64,000 nt of DNA, taken from Ruminococcus sp. (GTDB taxonomy: Bacteria > Bacillota > Clostridia > Oscillospirales > Ruminococcaceae). The first letter of the stretch is position 1, and every line of letters begins with the position of its first letter. The position numbers and the translations under genes are program-made. The notes under the pieces were generated by a model. It was not told the DNA's origin, did no database searches, and worked only from the letters and a program-made list of their open reading frames with translations. Where the stretch lies: assembly GCA_017558505.1 (NCBI GenBank), contig JAFYUM010000042.1, forward strand, positions 81,057-145,056. Reading direction: 5' to 3'. This document shows positions 44,125 to 52,509 of this stretch, one piece after another.

Positions 44125-46215
44125 ATGGTTAATATTCCTGAGATTTTCGGCTGCAATGTTTTCAACGAAACTGTTATGAAGGCAAAGCTTCCGAAAAACA
44201 CTTACAAAAATCTCAGACGTACAATGGAAAAAGGTCAGCCTCTGGATACAGAAACAGCTGATATTGTTGCAAATGCTATCAAGGACTGGGCTTTGGATCT
44301 CGGAGCTACGCACTATACCCACTGGTTCCAGCCAATGACAGGCACAACTGCTGAAAAGCATGACTCGTTCCTCGCTGTAGGTCCTAACGGTACGGCTCTT
44401 ATGGAATTTTCCGGAAAGGCTCTTATCAAGGGTGAGCCTGACGCTTCTTCTTTCCCTTCAGGCGGACTCAGACAAACAAGTTCTGCAAGAGGATATACAG
44501 CATGGGATCCTACATCCTATTGTTTTGTTAAGGAGGGAAGCCTTTATATCCCCACTGTTTTCGTTTCCTATACAGGCGAAACCCTTGACAAGAAAACTCC
44601 CCTGCTCCGTTCTATGGAAGCTTTAAGCAAATCAGCTGTACGCTTTCTCAGATTATTCGGTAATGAAAATGTTACCCGTGTAACCTCCACTGTAGGTGCC
44701 GAGCAGGAATATTTCCTTATAGATAAAGACAAGTACGACCAACGTAAGGACCTTGTTCTTACAGGAAGAACTCTTTTCGGTGCAAAGCCTCCGAAACGTC
44801 AGGAGCTTGATGACCAGTATTTTGCTAATCTCAAACCGAGAATAGCTGCATATATGGCTGAGCTTGACGTTGAACTATGGAAACTTGGCGTATATTCCCA
44901 TACAAAGCATAACGAAGCTGCTCCGGCACAGCACGAAATGGCACCTATATTCACAACTTCAAATCTTGGTGCAGACCAGAATGAGCTTGCTATGGAGGTT
45001 ATGGAGAAAATCGCTCTCAAGCATAATCTTGTATGCCTGCTCCACGAAAAGCCATTTGAGGGTGTAAACGGTTCCGGTAAGCACAATAACTGGTCAATGC
45101 GTACAAACGACGGTCAGAATCTTCTTGACCCCGGCGATACACCTATGGAAAATCTCCAGTTCCTCACAATACTCTGTGCTCTTATAAAGGGCGTTGACGA
45201 ATATGCAGACCTTATGAGACTTTCCGCAGCGTCAGCAGGAAATGACCATCGTCTTGGTGCTGATGAAGCTCCCCCTGCTATTATCTCCATGTTCCTCGGT
45301 GAGGAGCTTGATGAAGTTCTCAAGGCTATTGAGGAAGACGGCGTATATAAGACAGAGGCAAAATCCTTTGAAATCGGTGTAAATGCACTTCCCTCATTCC
45401 CCAAGGACTCCACAGACAGAAACAGAACATCTCCCTTTGCCTTCACAGGTAATCGTTTTGAATTCCGTATGGTTGGATCATCCGATAATATCGGCTGTCC
45501 TAACGCCCTGCTCAATACTATCGTTGCAGAGGAGCTGGACTGGTTCGCAGATAAACTTGAACCCGTCATAAACAGCGAACGCTTTGAAGAAGAAGTCAAG
45601 AAAATCCTTAAAGAAGTTCTTAAAAAGCACCGCCGAATCATTTTCAATGGTGACGGATACTCAAAAGAATGGGTACTTGAGGCTGAACGCAGAGGCCTGC
45701 CGAATTATCCTTCTGTTGTTGACTGTATGCCTCATTATACTGATGAAAAAAACCTGAAAATCCTCAGAAAGCACGGTATCTTCAACAGAAACGAGGTAAC
45801 AGCACGTACTGAAATCCACCTTGAAAAGTATTCGAAGACACGCAGAATCGAAGCACGCACAATGGTTGAAATGTCAAGAAAGCAGCTTCTCCCCGCAGGT
45901 CTTGATTATCTTGATAAGCTCTGCTGCTCTATCAAGACAAAAAACGAAATCGGTATAACAGCAAATACTGAAAAGAAAATCGCTGAAAAACTCAGTCAGC
46001 TTACAGACGGTCTTTATGAGTCTATAAACCGCCTTGAAAAGCTTATTGCTGAAGCCTGTGCAATCAAGGAAGTTCAGAAGCAGGCTGAATTCTACCACGA
46101 TTATGTATTCTCTGAAATGAATATTATGCGTGAAATCGCTGATGAAATGGAAGTAAATATGCCTCTTGACAGCTGGCCTATTCCTACTTATTCCGAAATT
46201 ATCTACAACGTATAA
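44125..46215 (+). CDS. glnN: Type III glutamine synthetase
   Basis: 696 residues, the large GSIII length. Landmarks are ALDLGATHYTHWFQPMTGTT, ASSFPSGGLRQTSSARGYT, STVGAEQEYFLIDKD, HNEAAPAQHEMAPIF, and EGVNGSGKHNNWS with the ammonia/metal site. It makes glutamine from glutamate, ammonium and ATP. GSIII is frequent in Bacteroides and Ruminococcaceae. AAGGAG lies upstream of the ATG; a strong terminator follows. Confidence 0.95.
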   Translation: MVNIPEIFGCNVFNETVMKAKLPKNTYKNLRRTMEKGQPLDTETADIVANAIKDWALDLGATHYTHWFQPMTGTTAEKHDSFLAVGPNGTALMEFSGKALIKGEPDASSFPSGGLRQTSSARGYTAWDPTSYCFVKEGSLYIPTVFVSYTGETLDKKTPLLRSMEALSKSAVRFLRLFGNENVTRVTSTVGAEQEYFLIDKDKYDQRKDLVLTGRTLFGAKPPKRQELDDQYFANLKPRIAAYMAELDVELWKLGVYSHTKHNEAAPAQHEMAPIFTTSNLGADQNELAMEVMEKIALKHNLVCLLHEKPFEGVNGSGKHNNWSMRTNDGQNLLDPGDTPMENLQFLTILCALIKGVDEYADLMRLSAASAGNDHRLGADEAPPAIISMFLGEELDEVLKAIEEDGVYKTEAKSFEIGVNALPSFPKDSTDRNRTSPFAFTGNRFEFRMVGSSDNIGCPNALLNTIVAEELDWFADKLEPVINSERFEEEVKKILKEVLKKHRRIIFNGDGYSKEWVLEAERRGLPNYPSVVDCMPHYTDEKNLKILRKHGIFNRNEVTARTEIHLEKYSKTRRIEARTMVEMSRKQLLPAGLDYLDKLCCSIKTKNEIGITANTEKKIAEKLSQLTDGLYESINRLEKLIAEACAIKEVQKQAEFYHDYVFSEMNIMREIADEMEVNMPLDSWPIPTYSEIIYNV

Positions 46216-46220
46216 AACAA

Positions 46221-46249
46221 AAAATCCCCCGATTTTTTCGGGGGATTTT
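46221..46249. terminator. Bidirectional terminator between glnN and the GH53 gene
   Basis: AAAATCCCCCGA and TCGGGGGATTTT form a perfect 12-bp stem with a T5 loop, giving T-rich tails on both strands between convergent genes. Confidence 0.88.
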
Positions 46250-47751
46250 CATTTATAGTCACCTTTTTTAGGTGGATTGCCTTTTCTTACTATTTCGAAT
46301 TGCTCTCCTCCTAAAATATGATTTTTCATTGATACAAGGTCTGCAACAGATATCTCACTGTCGTTATTCACATCGGCAAATCGGTCTTTTCTCTTTTCAA
46401 TAAGTGCCTTACGCATAAGTATCATATCATACACATCAATAACACCATCGGGATATAAATCGCCTGTCATGAAATATTCATCGGTAAATCCGTTTTTTCT
46501 CGGATAAATGTTGCTGAACACATCAAGAGAAACAAGTGGCCTGCCGCTGAAATCGAATAACGCCTGATTGTCGTATGCAGAGCCACCTGCCACCGTTACA
46601 GAAGCATCATATTCTGTGGCATAATCAGTAGCCCATCCGGAACCGTACTGTTTCCACAGCTTATTCTGCTCCTCCCACGGGATATTATTTACCCCAAGCC
46701 ATGCGGGCTCCCAATAGAATACGCCTAAGCCCTTTGAGCCCACATCTGCTACAGCCTGAAATACATCAGTAAGGCTTTGTGCCTGCCCCTCAACAGAAAT
46801 GGGATAACGCAATGTCACATTATCGGAATATCCGGAAACGGCATTGCCAAAAGTATCTCCGTCATCACTTGTGTAGGGATATGCAGTTTCCGCAACCATT
46901 ACATATTTATTGTACTTGTCAGCAATTCCTTTTAACACAGAAGTAAGATTATCTGTTGTGCCATGCCAATATGGATAATATGATGCCGCAAACACATCAT
47001 AATCAAGGTTGCATTCCGCCATAATCTGTGCGTACCAGTCAAAATGTCCTGATGAAGGATCGGCAAAATGATGTGCTATAAGGATATTTTTATCAAAGTC
47101 ACGTACGGCCTTGTTTCCGCTTGAAAACAGGTCGCATATCTTATACATATCATTTTCGCCGCAGAAAAAACAGTTGGTTTCATTTCCCACCTGCACCATG
47201 CCGATATCACCGCCTTCATCCTCAATGGTTTCAAGCACCCATGTTGTATAGCGGTATATCTCATATTTCAGTGTTTCATGGTCGTGAGGCTGCCAGTATT
47301 TAGGTCGTGTCTGCTTTGCGGGATCAGCCCAGAAATCGGAATACTGTATATCCACCAGAAGCTTCATGCCATATTCCGCTGCACGCTTTCCTATTTCGGC
47401 AGCAACGTATAAATCGTTGTTTCCACCGCCATAGAAATTTCCGTTACTGTCATAAGGTTCATTCCACACACGGACGCGGATATAGTTAACACCTTTTCGG
47501 GAGAGAATGGAAAATATATCCTCTTTTGATCCCCGAATGTTGTAAAATTCAACACCTGCCTTTTCAATGGCGATTATTGAGGAAATATCCACACCCTTTA
47601 TCGGTTCGCCTCCATTTATAGAGGTATCAAAATTTTCAAAAACAACCTGCTGCTTATTATCAGCCGCTGATACTGTATAACCGATAGTTGTCCCGTATGC
47701 CGATACAGAAAGGATTAAAGCCGTTGCAAATGATATTATTTTTTTCAGCAT
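46249..47751 (-). CDS. Secreted GH53 arabinogalactan endo-beta-1,4-galactanase with dockerin
   Basis: 500 residues from the ATG at 47751, after AAGGTGG; this start gives a clean signal peptide (MLKKIISFATALILSVSA). The GH53 domain starts GVDISSIIAIEKAG and contains NYIRVRVWNEPYD, LLVDIQYSDFWADP, the acid/base Glu in VQVGNETN and the nucleophile Glu in VAETAYPYT. The C-terminal dockerin-like repeats are GDLYPDGVIDVYDMILMRKA and ADVNNDSEISVADLVSMKNH. It should cut beta-1,4-galactan side chains of pectin and be docked onto a cellulosome scaffold or surface. Its promoter is a perfect consensus. Confidence 0.92.
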   Translation of the reverse strand: MLKKIISFATALILSVSAYGTTIGYTVSAADNKQQVVFENFDTSINGGEPIKGVDISSIIAIEKAGVEFYNIRGSKEDIFSILSRKGVNYIRVRVWNEPYDSNGNFYGGGNNDLYVAAEIGKRAAEYGMKLLVDIQYSDFWADPAKQTRPKYWQPHDHETLKYEIYRYTTWVLETIEDEGGDIGMVQVGNETNCFFCGENDMYKICDLFSSGNKAVRDFDKNILIAHHFADPSSGHFDWYAQIMAECNLDYDVFAASYYPYWHGTTDNLTSVLKGIADKYNKYVMVAETAYPYTSDDGDTFGNAVSGYSDNVTLRYPISVEGQAQSLTDVFQAVADVGSKGLGVFYWEPAWLGVNNIPWEEQNKLWKQYGSGWATDYATEYDASVTVAGGSAYDNQALFDFSGRPLVSLDVFSNIYPRKNGFTDEYFMTGDLYPDGVIDVYDMILMRKALIEKRKDRFADVNNDSEISVADLVSMKNHILGGEQFEIVRKGNPPKKGDYK

Positions 47752-47781
47752 ATTATTACCACCTTTTGGATTATTACCTGA

Positions 47782-47810
47782 ATTATACCACACACGAGGT
47801 TCAATGTCAA
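47782..47810 (-). promoter_or_regulatory. Promoter of the GH53 gene
   Basis: Minus-strand TTGACA (47805-47810), 17-base spacer, TATAAT (47782-47787): a perfect sigma-A promoter, about 30 bases before the ATG. Confidence 0.85.
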
Positions 47811-47830
47811 GAAAATTCAATCAAATCCTA

Positions 47831-47859
47831 TTGACAGTGCTATTTTTTTATGTTACTAT
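47831..47859 (+). promoter_or_regulatory. Promoter of the Y-family polymerase gene
   Basis: TTGACA (47831-47836), 17-base spacer, TACTAT (47854-47859), 19 bases before the ATG. No LexA box (CGAAC-N4-GTTCG type) is visible. Confidence 0.75.
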
Positions 47860-47878
47860 GAAATTGAGGAGTGATTAT

Positions 47879-49357
47879 ATGAAATGTATTTGTATCGACC
47901 TAAAAAGCTTTTATGCTTCGGTTGAATGTGTGGAAAGAGGACTTGACCCTCTTAAAACAAATCTTGTCGTCGCCGACAGCTCAAAAACCGAAAAAACCAT
48001 ATGCCTTGCAGTTACTCCTTCTCTGAAATCCATGGGAGTACCTGGCAGACCACGTCTTTTCGAGGTTCAACAGATACTAAAAGGCGTAAATGAAAGACGC
48101 AGACGCTTTACACGATATGGCAGATTCAACGGTAAATCCTCCGATATAACCCAACTTGAAACCGATAAATCCCTTGAAGCTGATTTTATAATTGCTCCGC
48201 CCCGTATGGCGAAATATATGGAGGTAAGTGCTCGGATTTACGAAATTTATCTACGGTATATCGCTCCCGAGGATATACACGTTTACTCAATTGACGAGGT
48301 TTTTATTGATGTGACATCATACCTCGAAACGTATAAATGTACCGCACATCAGCTGACGGTTGCTATGATTCGTGACGTACTCAGTGAAACAGGTATTACG
48401 GCAACAGCAGGTATCGGAACTAATCTTTATCTTGCTAAAATTGCTATGGATATAGTTGCAAAAAAAATGCCTGCGGATAAAGACGGTGTACGTATTGCGG
48501 AGCTTGACGAAATGAGCTACCGCAGACAGCTGTGGGAACATCAGCCGATTACGGATTTCTGGAGGATTGGCAAAGGTATCTCCCGCCGCCTTGAAAATGC
48601 CCATATGTACACAATGGGCGACGTTGCAGAATGCTCCGTGTATAACGAAGACAGGCTCTACAGGCTTTTCGGAGTCAATGCAGAACTGCTTATTGACCAC
48701 GCATGGGGCTGGGAACCATGTACTATAGCCGATATAAAGGCATATAAACCGAAAGCACACAGCATAAGTCAGGGACAGGTACTGTCCCGCCCCTATTCCT
48801 TTGACGAAGGAAGTATAATCGTCCGTGAAATGTCGGAACTGCTTGTTCTTGACCTTGTGGAAAAAGGACTTGCCGCTGACCAGATTGTGCTTACTGTAGG
48901 ATATGACCACACAGAAATTCCTGAGGATTTCGAAGGGGTTATGGAATATGACCACTACGGCAGAAAGTTGCCGAAGCAGGCTCACGGCTCGAAAAATCTG
49001 GGAGAGTATACCTCCTCAACGAAAAAAATTGTTTCAGCTATGGCGAAGCTTTACGCTGAAATTGTTGACAAACGCCTGCTTGTCCGTCGGATGTATGTTG
49101 TAGCAAATCACGTTATATATGAGCGTGATTTGAAAAAAGATGACTTTGTTCAGCTTGATCTATTCACCGATTGGGACAGCATACAGGCGGAAAATGAAAG
49201 AAAAGACCAGGAAAAACAACGTGAAAAAGCGATACAGCAGGCAATGCTTGGCATAAAGAAAAAGTATGGCAAAAACGCCATACTCAAAGGGTTGAATTTT
49301 GAGGAGGGCGCAACCTCCATTGAGCGAAACGGACAGGTAGGAGGACATAAGGCATGA
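47879..49357 (+). CDS. Y-family DNA polymerase (UvrX/UmuC-like)
   Basis: 492 residues from the ATG at 47879, seven bases after GAGGAG. The palm begins IDLKSFYASVECVERG; the catalytic region is VYSIDEVFIDVTSYL, then TATAGIGTNLYLAKIAMDI and DFWRIGKGISRRL. The C-terminal part has QLDLFTDWD, a likely beta-clamp binding motif (QLDLF), and a charged tail. It is a translesion polymerase. A YolD-like gene overlaps its end by four bases, the arrangement seen for UvrX-YolD type pairs in Firmicutes and mobile elements. Confidence 0.9.
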   Translation: MKCICIDLKSFYASVECVERGLDPLKTNLVVADSSKTEKTICLAVTPSLKSMGVPGRPRLFEVQQILKGVNERRRRFTRYGRFNGKSSDITQLETDKSLEADFIIAPPRMAKYMEVSARIYEIYLRYIAPEDIHVYSIDEVFIDVTSYLETYKCTAHQLTVAMIRDVLSETGITATAGIGTNLYLAKIAMDIVAKKMPADKDGVRIAELDEMSYRRQLWEHQPITDFWRIGKGISRRLENAHMYTMGDVAECSVYNEDRLYRLFGVNAELLIDHAWGWEPCTIADIKAYKPKAHSISQGQVLSRPYSFDEGSIIVREMSELLVLDLVEKGLAADQIVLTVGYDHTEIPEDFEGVMEYDHYGRKLPKQAHGSKNLGEYTSSTKKIVSAMAKLYAEIVDKRLLVRRMYVVANHVIYERDLKKDDFVQLDLFTDWDSIQAENERKDQEKQREKAIQQAMLGIKKKYGKNAILKGLNFEEGATSIERNGQVGGHKA

Positions 49358-49758
49358 GCGACAGATATAAGGATATAATTAACTTACCGCACCATATGTC
49401 GGATAAACATCCGCCTATGAGCAACTACGAAAGGGCGGCACAGTTTTCACCCTTTGCGGCTCTTACGGGATTTGAAGACGAAATTGACGAGGCGGCCCGC
49501 CTTACCGACTGCCGCCCACAGCTTACCGAGGACGAACTTAACAGCCTTGATGAAGCTATACAGCTGATTTCACAGCTCAATAAGCCAAATATTGCCGTGA
49601 CATATTTCGTCCCCGATGAGCATAAAAGCGGCGGTGCGTTCAGAATTTACACTGGCATTCTCCGTTTTCTTGATATTGGTGAGGGAAAGCTTAGATTTAC
49701 TGATAATTTTGAGATTTTGCTTGGGGATTTGGTGGAGATAAAACTTTTGGAAATATAA
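49354..49758 (+). CDS. YolD-like protein
   Basis: 134 residues. The N-terminal signature DIINLPHHMSDKHPPMSNYE followed by RAAQFSPFAALTGFEDEIDE marks the YolD-like family. It overlaps the polymerase gene as ATGA. YolD-like proteins are thought to act with UmuC-like polymerases in place of UmuD; the mechanism is not established. Confidence 0.85.
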   Translation: MSDRYKDIINLPHHMSDKHPPMSNYERAAQFSPFAALTGFEDEIDEAARLTDCRPQLTEDELNSLDEAIQLISQLNKPNIAVTYFVPDEHKSGGAFRIYTGILRFLDIGEGKLRFTDNFEILLGDLVEIKLLEI

Positions 49759-49797
49759 ATTTTTTGGAACAATATCCCTTGACCTTTTCCAAAAAAT
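49759..49797. repeat. Inverted repeat around the helicase -35 box
   Basis: ATTTTTTGGAA (49759-49769) and TTCCAAAAAAT (49787-49797) are perfect 11-bp arms; the 17-base centre contains the -35 hexamer start. It can act as a weak terminator for yolD or as an operator for the helicase gene. Confidence 0.5.
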
Positions 49798-49807
49798 ATG
49801 GTATGAT
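49779..49807 (+). promoter_or_regulatory. Promoter of the DEAD-box helicase gene
   Basis: TTGACC (49779-49784), 17-base spacer, TATGAT (49802-49807), about 38 bases before the ATG. Confidence 0.7.
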
Positions 49808-49844
49808 GTATAATAGGAAAATATCGTAAAAAGAAAGGGATAAT

Positions 49845-51614
49845 ATGAAATTCAATGAACTTAATCTTTCGCAGGATATCCTGCAGGCTGTGGAGGAGCT
49901 TGGCTTTTCCGAAATGACGCAGATACAGGAGGAGAGTATCCCTCTGCTCATTCAGGGACTTGACGTAATCGGACGCTCCAACACAGGAACGGGAAAAACC
50001 GCCGCATTCGGAATTCCCGCAGTTGAGTCAATTACAGACGCTGACAAAAAGTCTGTAGCTGTGCTTATCCTCTGCCCCACCCGCGAGCTTGCAATGCAGG
50101 CTTGCGAGGAAATACGCAAATTCGCCAAATATAAGCGGAATGTAAAGGCTTGCGCAGTATACGGCGGTGCAAGTATGGAACGTCAGATTATGGAACTTAA
50201 ACGTGGTGCAAATATCGTAATCGGCACTCCGGGACGAGTTATGGACCATATCCGCAGACGCACCCTCAAGCTTGAAAATCTCCGCACAATTATTCTTGAC
50301 GAGGCTGATGAAATGCTGAATATGGGCTTCCGTGAAGATATTGAAGAAATCCTCGGCTATATTCCAGAAGAAAGACAAACTGTTCTTTTCTCCGCAACTA
50401 TGCCTCCCGAAATACTGGCAATTACTGAAAAATATCAGCGTGAGCCTGTGCAGGTAAAAATAAAATCCGCACAGAAAACAGTGGAGCTTATTGACCAGTA
50501 CTGGTTTATGACTGCAATGGGCAGAAAAACCGACGCCTTAAAGCTTCTTCTTGCGGCATATTCACCCGAATCCGCTATGGTATTCTGCAACACAAAAAAA
50601 ATGGTGGACGAGCTTACAGAAGAACTTGCTAAAAGCGGTATACGTGCAGCAGGGCTTCACGGCGATATGAAGCAGGCACAGCGCACACAGGTTATGAACA
50701 GCTTCAAATCAAGAACTACAGCCGTTCTTGTTGCTACTGACGTAGCCGCAAGAGGTATTGATGTAAGCGGAATTGACGCTGTATTCAACTACGATTTGCC
50801 GCAGGATAACGAATATTACATTCACAGAATAGGCAGAACAGGCAGAGCAGGTCAGAAAGGTGCGGCTTACACTCTTATTACAAGCCGTCGTCAGCAATAT
50901 GACCTTAAAGATATTGTACGATATACAAAGGCAACTATAACTGAACTTCCCCTCCCTGATAAGGAGGATATAATCTCCGCCAAAACTGAGGCTATAATCC
51001 GTGAAATTGAGGAAATGCCAAAGGCTTCTGAAGAAATTACCGATATTTTAGAGCGACTTGCCGCAAGGGGGATTGACTACCGTGAAGCAGCCGCAAGACT
51101 TATCGGCAGCCGACTTGCAAAGGAAATCGAAAGCCTTCCCGAATTTGATATGCCTAAACCGCTGAAAAAAGGCGGCAGAAAAGGTGCTGATACAGTTAAA
51201 ATTGACCTCAGCATCGGCAGAAACAAGCGTATTGCTCCCAATTTTATCCTCGGCGCATTAGTTGACGCAACTGGTATGTCAGGGCAGGATTTCGGTAAAA
51301 TTGATATATTTGACAGCCACACAACCGTTGAAGTTCCCGAGGCTGAAATGGATTACATCCTCGACAGCACAAATTCCATGAGAATTAACGGAAACAAGGT
51401 TGAAGTCAAGCTGTACAAGGGTGGCTCAAAGGAGAAGTCATCGGGCAGGGACAAGTCATTCAAAGAAAAATCGGGCAGAGATAAATCCCGTGGATTTGAT
51501 AAAAAAGGTAATAAGCCCGACCGCAGAAAATCAGCATATGGCAGTCGCAAAAAGGCAGATGTATTCGGAGATTATACTCCTGACCGTCGCAAACGTACAA
51601 AAAAACGCCATTAA
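49845..51614 (+). CDS. DEAD-box RNA helicase with DbpA-type RNA-binding domain
   Basis: 589 residues. Motifs in order: Q motif FSEMTQIQEESIP, I SNTGTGKTAA, Ia PTRELA, II DEAD, III SAT, IV VFCNTKK, V ATDVAARGID, VI HRIGRTGRAG. Residues about 440-520 form a DbpA-like RNA-binding domain (IDLSIGRNKRIAPNFILGAL). A Lys/Arg/Ser/Gly-rich tail of about 65 residues ends the protein. It remodels rRNA or mRNA; the tail suggests a role like CshA/DeaD in cold adaptation or ribosome assembly. Confidence 0.93.
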   Translation: MKFNELNLSQDILQAVEELGFSEMTQIQEESIPLLIQGLDVIGRSNTGTGKTAAFGIPAVESITDADKKSVAVLILCPTRELAMQACEEIRKFAKYKRNVKACAVYGGASMERQIMELKRGANIVIGTPGRVMDHIRRRTLKLENLRTIILDEADEMLNMGFREDIEEILGYIPEERQTVLFSATMPPEILAITEKYQREPVQVKIKSAQKTVELIDQYWFMTAMGRKTDALKLLLAAYSPESAMVFCNTKKMVDELTEELAKSGIRAAGLHGDMKQAQRTQVMNSFKSRTTAVLVATDVAARGIDVSGIDAVFNYDLPQDNEYYIHRIGRTGRAGQKGAAYTLITSRRQQYDLKDIVRYTKATITELPLPDKEDIISAKTEAIIREIEEMPKASEEITDILERLAARGIDYREAAARLIGSRLAKEIESLPEFDMPKPLKKGGRKGADTVKIDLSIGRNKRIAPNFILGALVDATGMSGQDFGKIDIFDSHTTVEVPEAEMDYILDSTNSMRINGNKVEVKLYKGGSKEKSSGRDKSFKEKSGRDKSRGFDKKGNKPDRRKSAYGSRKKADVFGDYTPDRRKRTKKRH

Positions 51615-51631
51615 TCCAAGGAGGACACTGT

Positions 51632-51742
51632 ATGAAAAAGGCTATGCCGAAGAAAAAGAAACCTATAATTTTAAGAATACTCATTCTGCTCCTTGCAGCA
51701 CTTATGGTTGTCGGTGCAGTAATTATGCCGTTTTTAATGTAA
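51632..51742 (+). CDS. Predicted 36-residue single-pass membrane peptide
   Basis: ATG at 51632 is seven bases after AAGGAGG, one of the best ribosome binding sites in the window, and the frame ends with TAA at 51742. The peptide has a strongly basic start (MKKAMPKKKK) and one hydrophobic helix (ILILLLAALMVVGAVIM). It lies 17 bases after the helicase gene and before a terminator, so it is the last gene of that transcript. No family recognised. Confidence 0.7.
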   Translation: MKKAMPKKKKPIILRILILLLAALMVVGAVIMPFLM

Positions 51743-51748
51743 TAATCC

Positions 51749-51781
51749 AAAAAGGGGATATCTTTTCAGATATCCCTTTTT
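51749..51781. terminator. Bidirectional terminator between the small peptide and cpsB
   Basis: GGGATATCT/AGATATCCC with loop TTTC, flanked by AAAAA on the left and TTTTT on the right, serves both converging genes. Confidence 0.88.
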
Positions 51782-52457
51782 ATCTCATATATTTGTCAAT
51801 CATACTGTCGGACATTTCAATAACATCGGATTTCACCTTTTTCTGCAATAAATCCCAATTTGGACGACGTGATGTTGTATTGTGCGCGTCGCTTCCGAAT
51901 ACAAAACGCTCGCATCCGTTTATAACAAACTTCGCAAATTTCTTCTCTCTGAAGCTTGTAAATGCCTCGTTGTTGATTTGCAGAATTGCATCAGTTGAAA
52001 GTATTTCTTCAATTTCGTCTTTGTTGTAATATGGCAGATAGCGGTGAACATGAGCCAGTATAACCACAAGATTATATTCAGCAGCAATATTATATATTTC
52101 CTCGGACATCCACTTTGAATAAGGACGGTAGGGCAATTCCAGCAAAATCAGATTTGTCCCCTCAATTGCAAGCTTTTCAATATCAGGCAATTCCGATATA
52201 CCGTGTTCAATTGATACCTCCGCACCGAGAAGTACATTTTTTACTGCCATATCTTTCTTTATCTTATCAAAAGCAGATTTACGCTTTTCAATAAAATCTG
52301 CAACCGATTTTTCACAGTGTGAATAAAAGTGAGGGGTTGCAATAATCCGCTCTACCCCCTGTCCTTTCATTATTTCAAACATTTCAAGGGAAACCTCTTT
52401 GTTATCTGCTCCGTCATCAATATCGGGCAATATGTGGCAATGATAATCTGTAAGCAT
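51780..52457 (-). CDS. CpsB/YwqE-type tyrosine-protein phosphatase (PHP family)
   Basis: 225 residues. PHP metal-binding motifs are DYHCHILPDIDDGA at the start, ATPHFYSH, LGAEVSIEHG, LILLELPY, LAHVHRYL and GSDAHNT. It removes phosphate from tyrosine-rich tails of BY-kinases controlling capsule or exopolysaccharide chain length. Its presumed substrate is encoded just upstream, separated by a terminator-like hairpin. Confidence 0.9.
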   Translation of the reverse strand: MLTDYHCHILPDIDDGADNKEVSLEMFEIMKGQGVERIIATPHFYSHCEKSVADFIEKRKSAFDKIKKDMAVKNVLLGAEVSIEHGISELPDIEKLAIEGTNLILLELPYRPYSKWMSEEIYNIAAEYNLVVILAHVHRYLPYYNKDEIEEILSTDAILQINNEAFTSFREKKFAKFVINGCERFVFGSDAHNTTSRRPNWDLLQKKVKSDVIEMSDSMIDKYMR

Positions 52458-52477
52458 ATTTCAACCTCGTTTACAAA

Positions 52478-52505
52478 AATACCGCACAGAAAAATGTGCG
52501 GTATT
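52478..52505 (-). terminator. Terminator/attenuator between the BY-kinase and cpsB
   Basis: AATACCGCACA/TGTGCGGTATT is a perfect 11-bp stem with a 6-base loop. On the minus strand it is followed by TTTTGT. Since cpsB has no obvious promoter of its own, partial readthrough probably feeds it. Confidence 0.75.
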
Positions 52506-52509
52506 ACTT

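Noticed and set aside
47831..47878. LexA/SOS box before the Y-family polymerase
   Set aside because: No GAAC-N4-GTTC type palindrome lies within or near the promoter.
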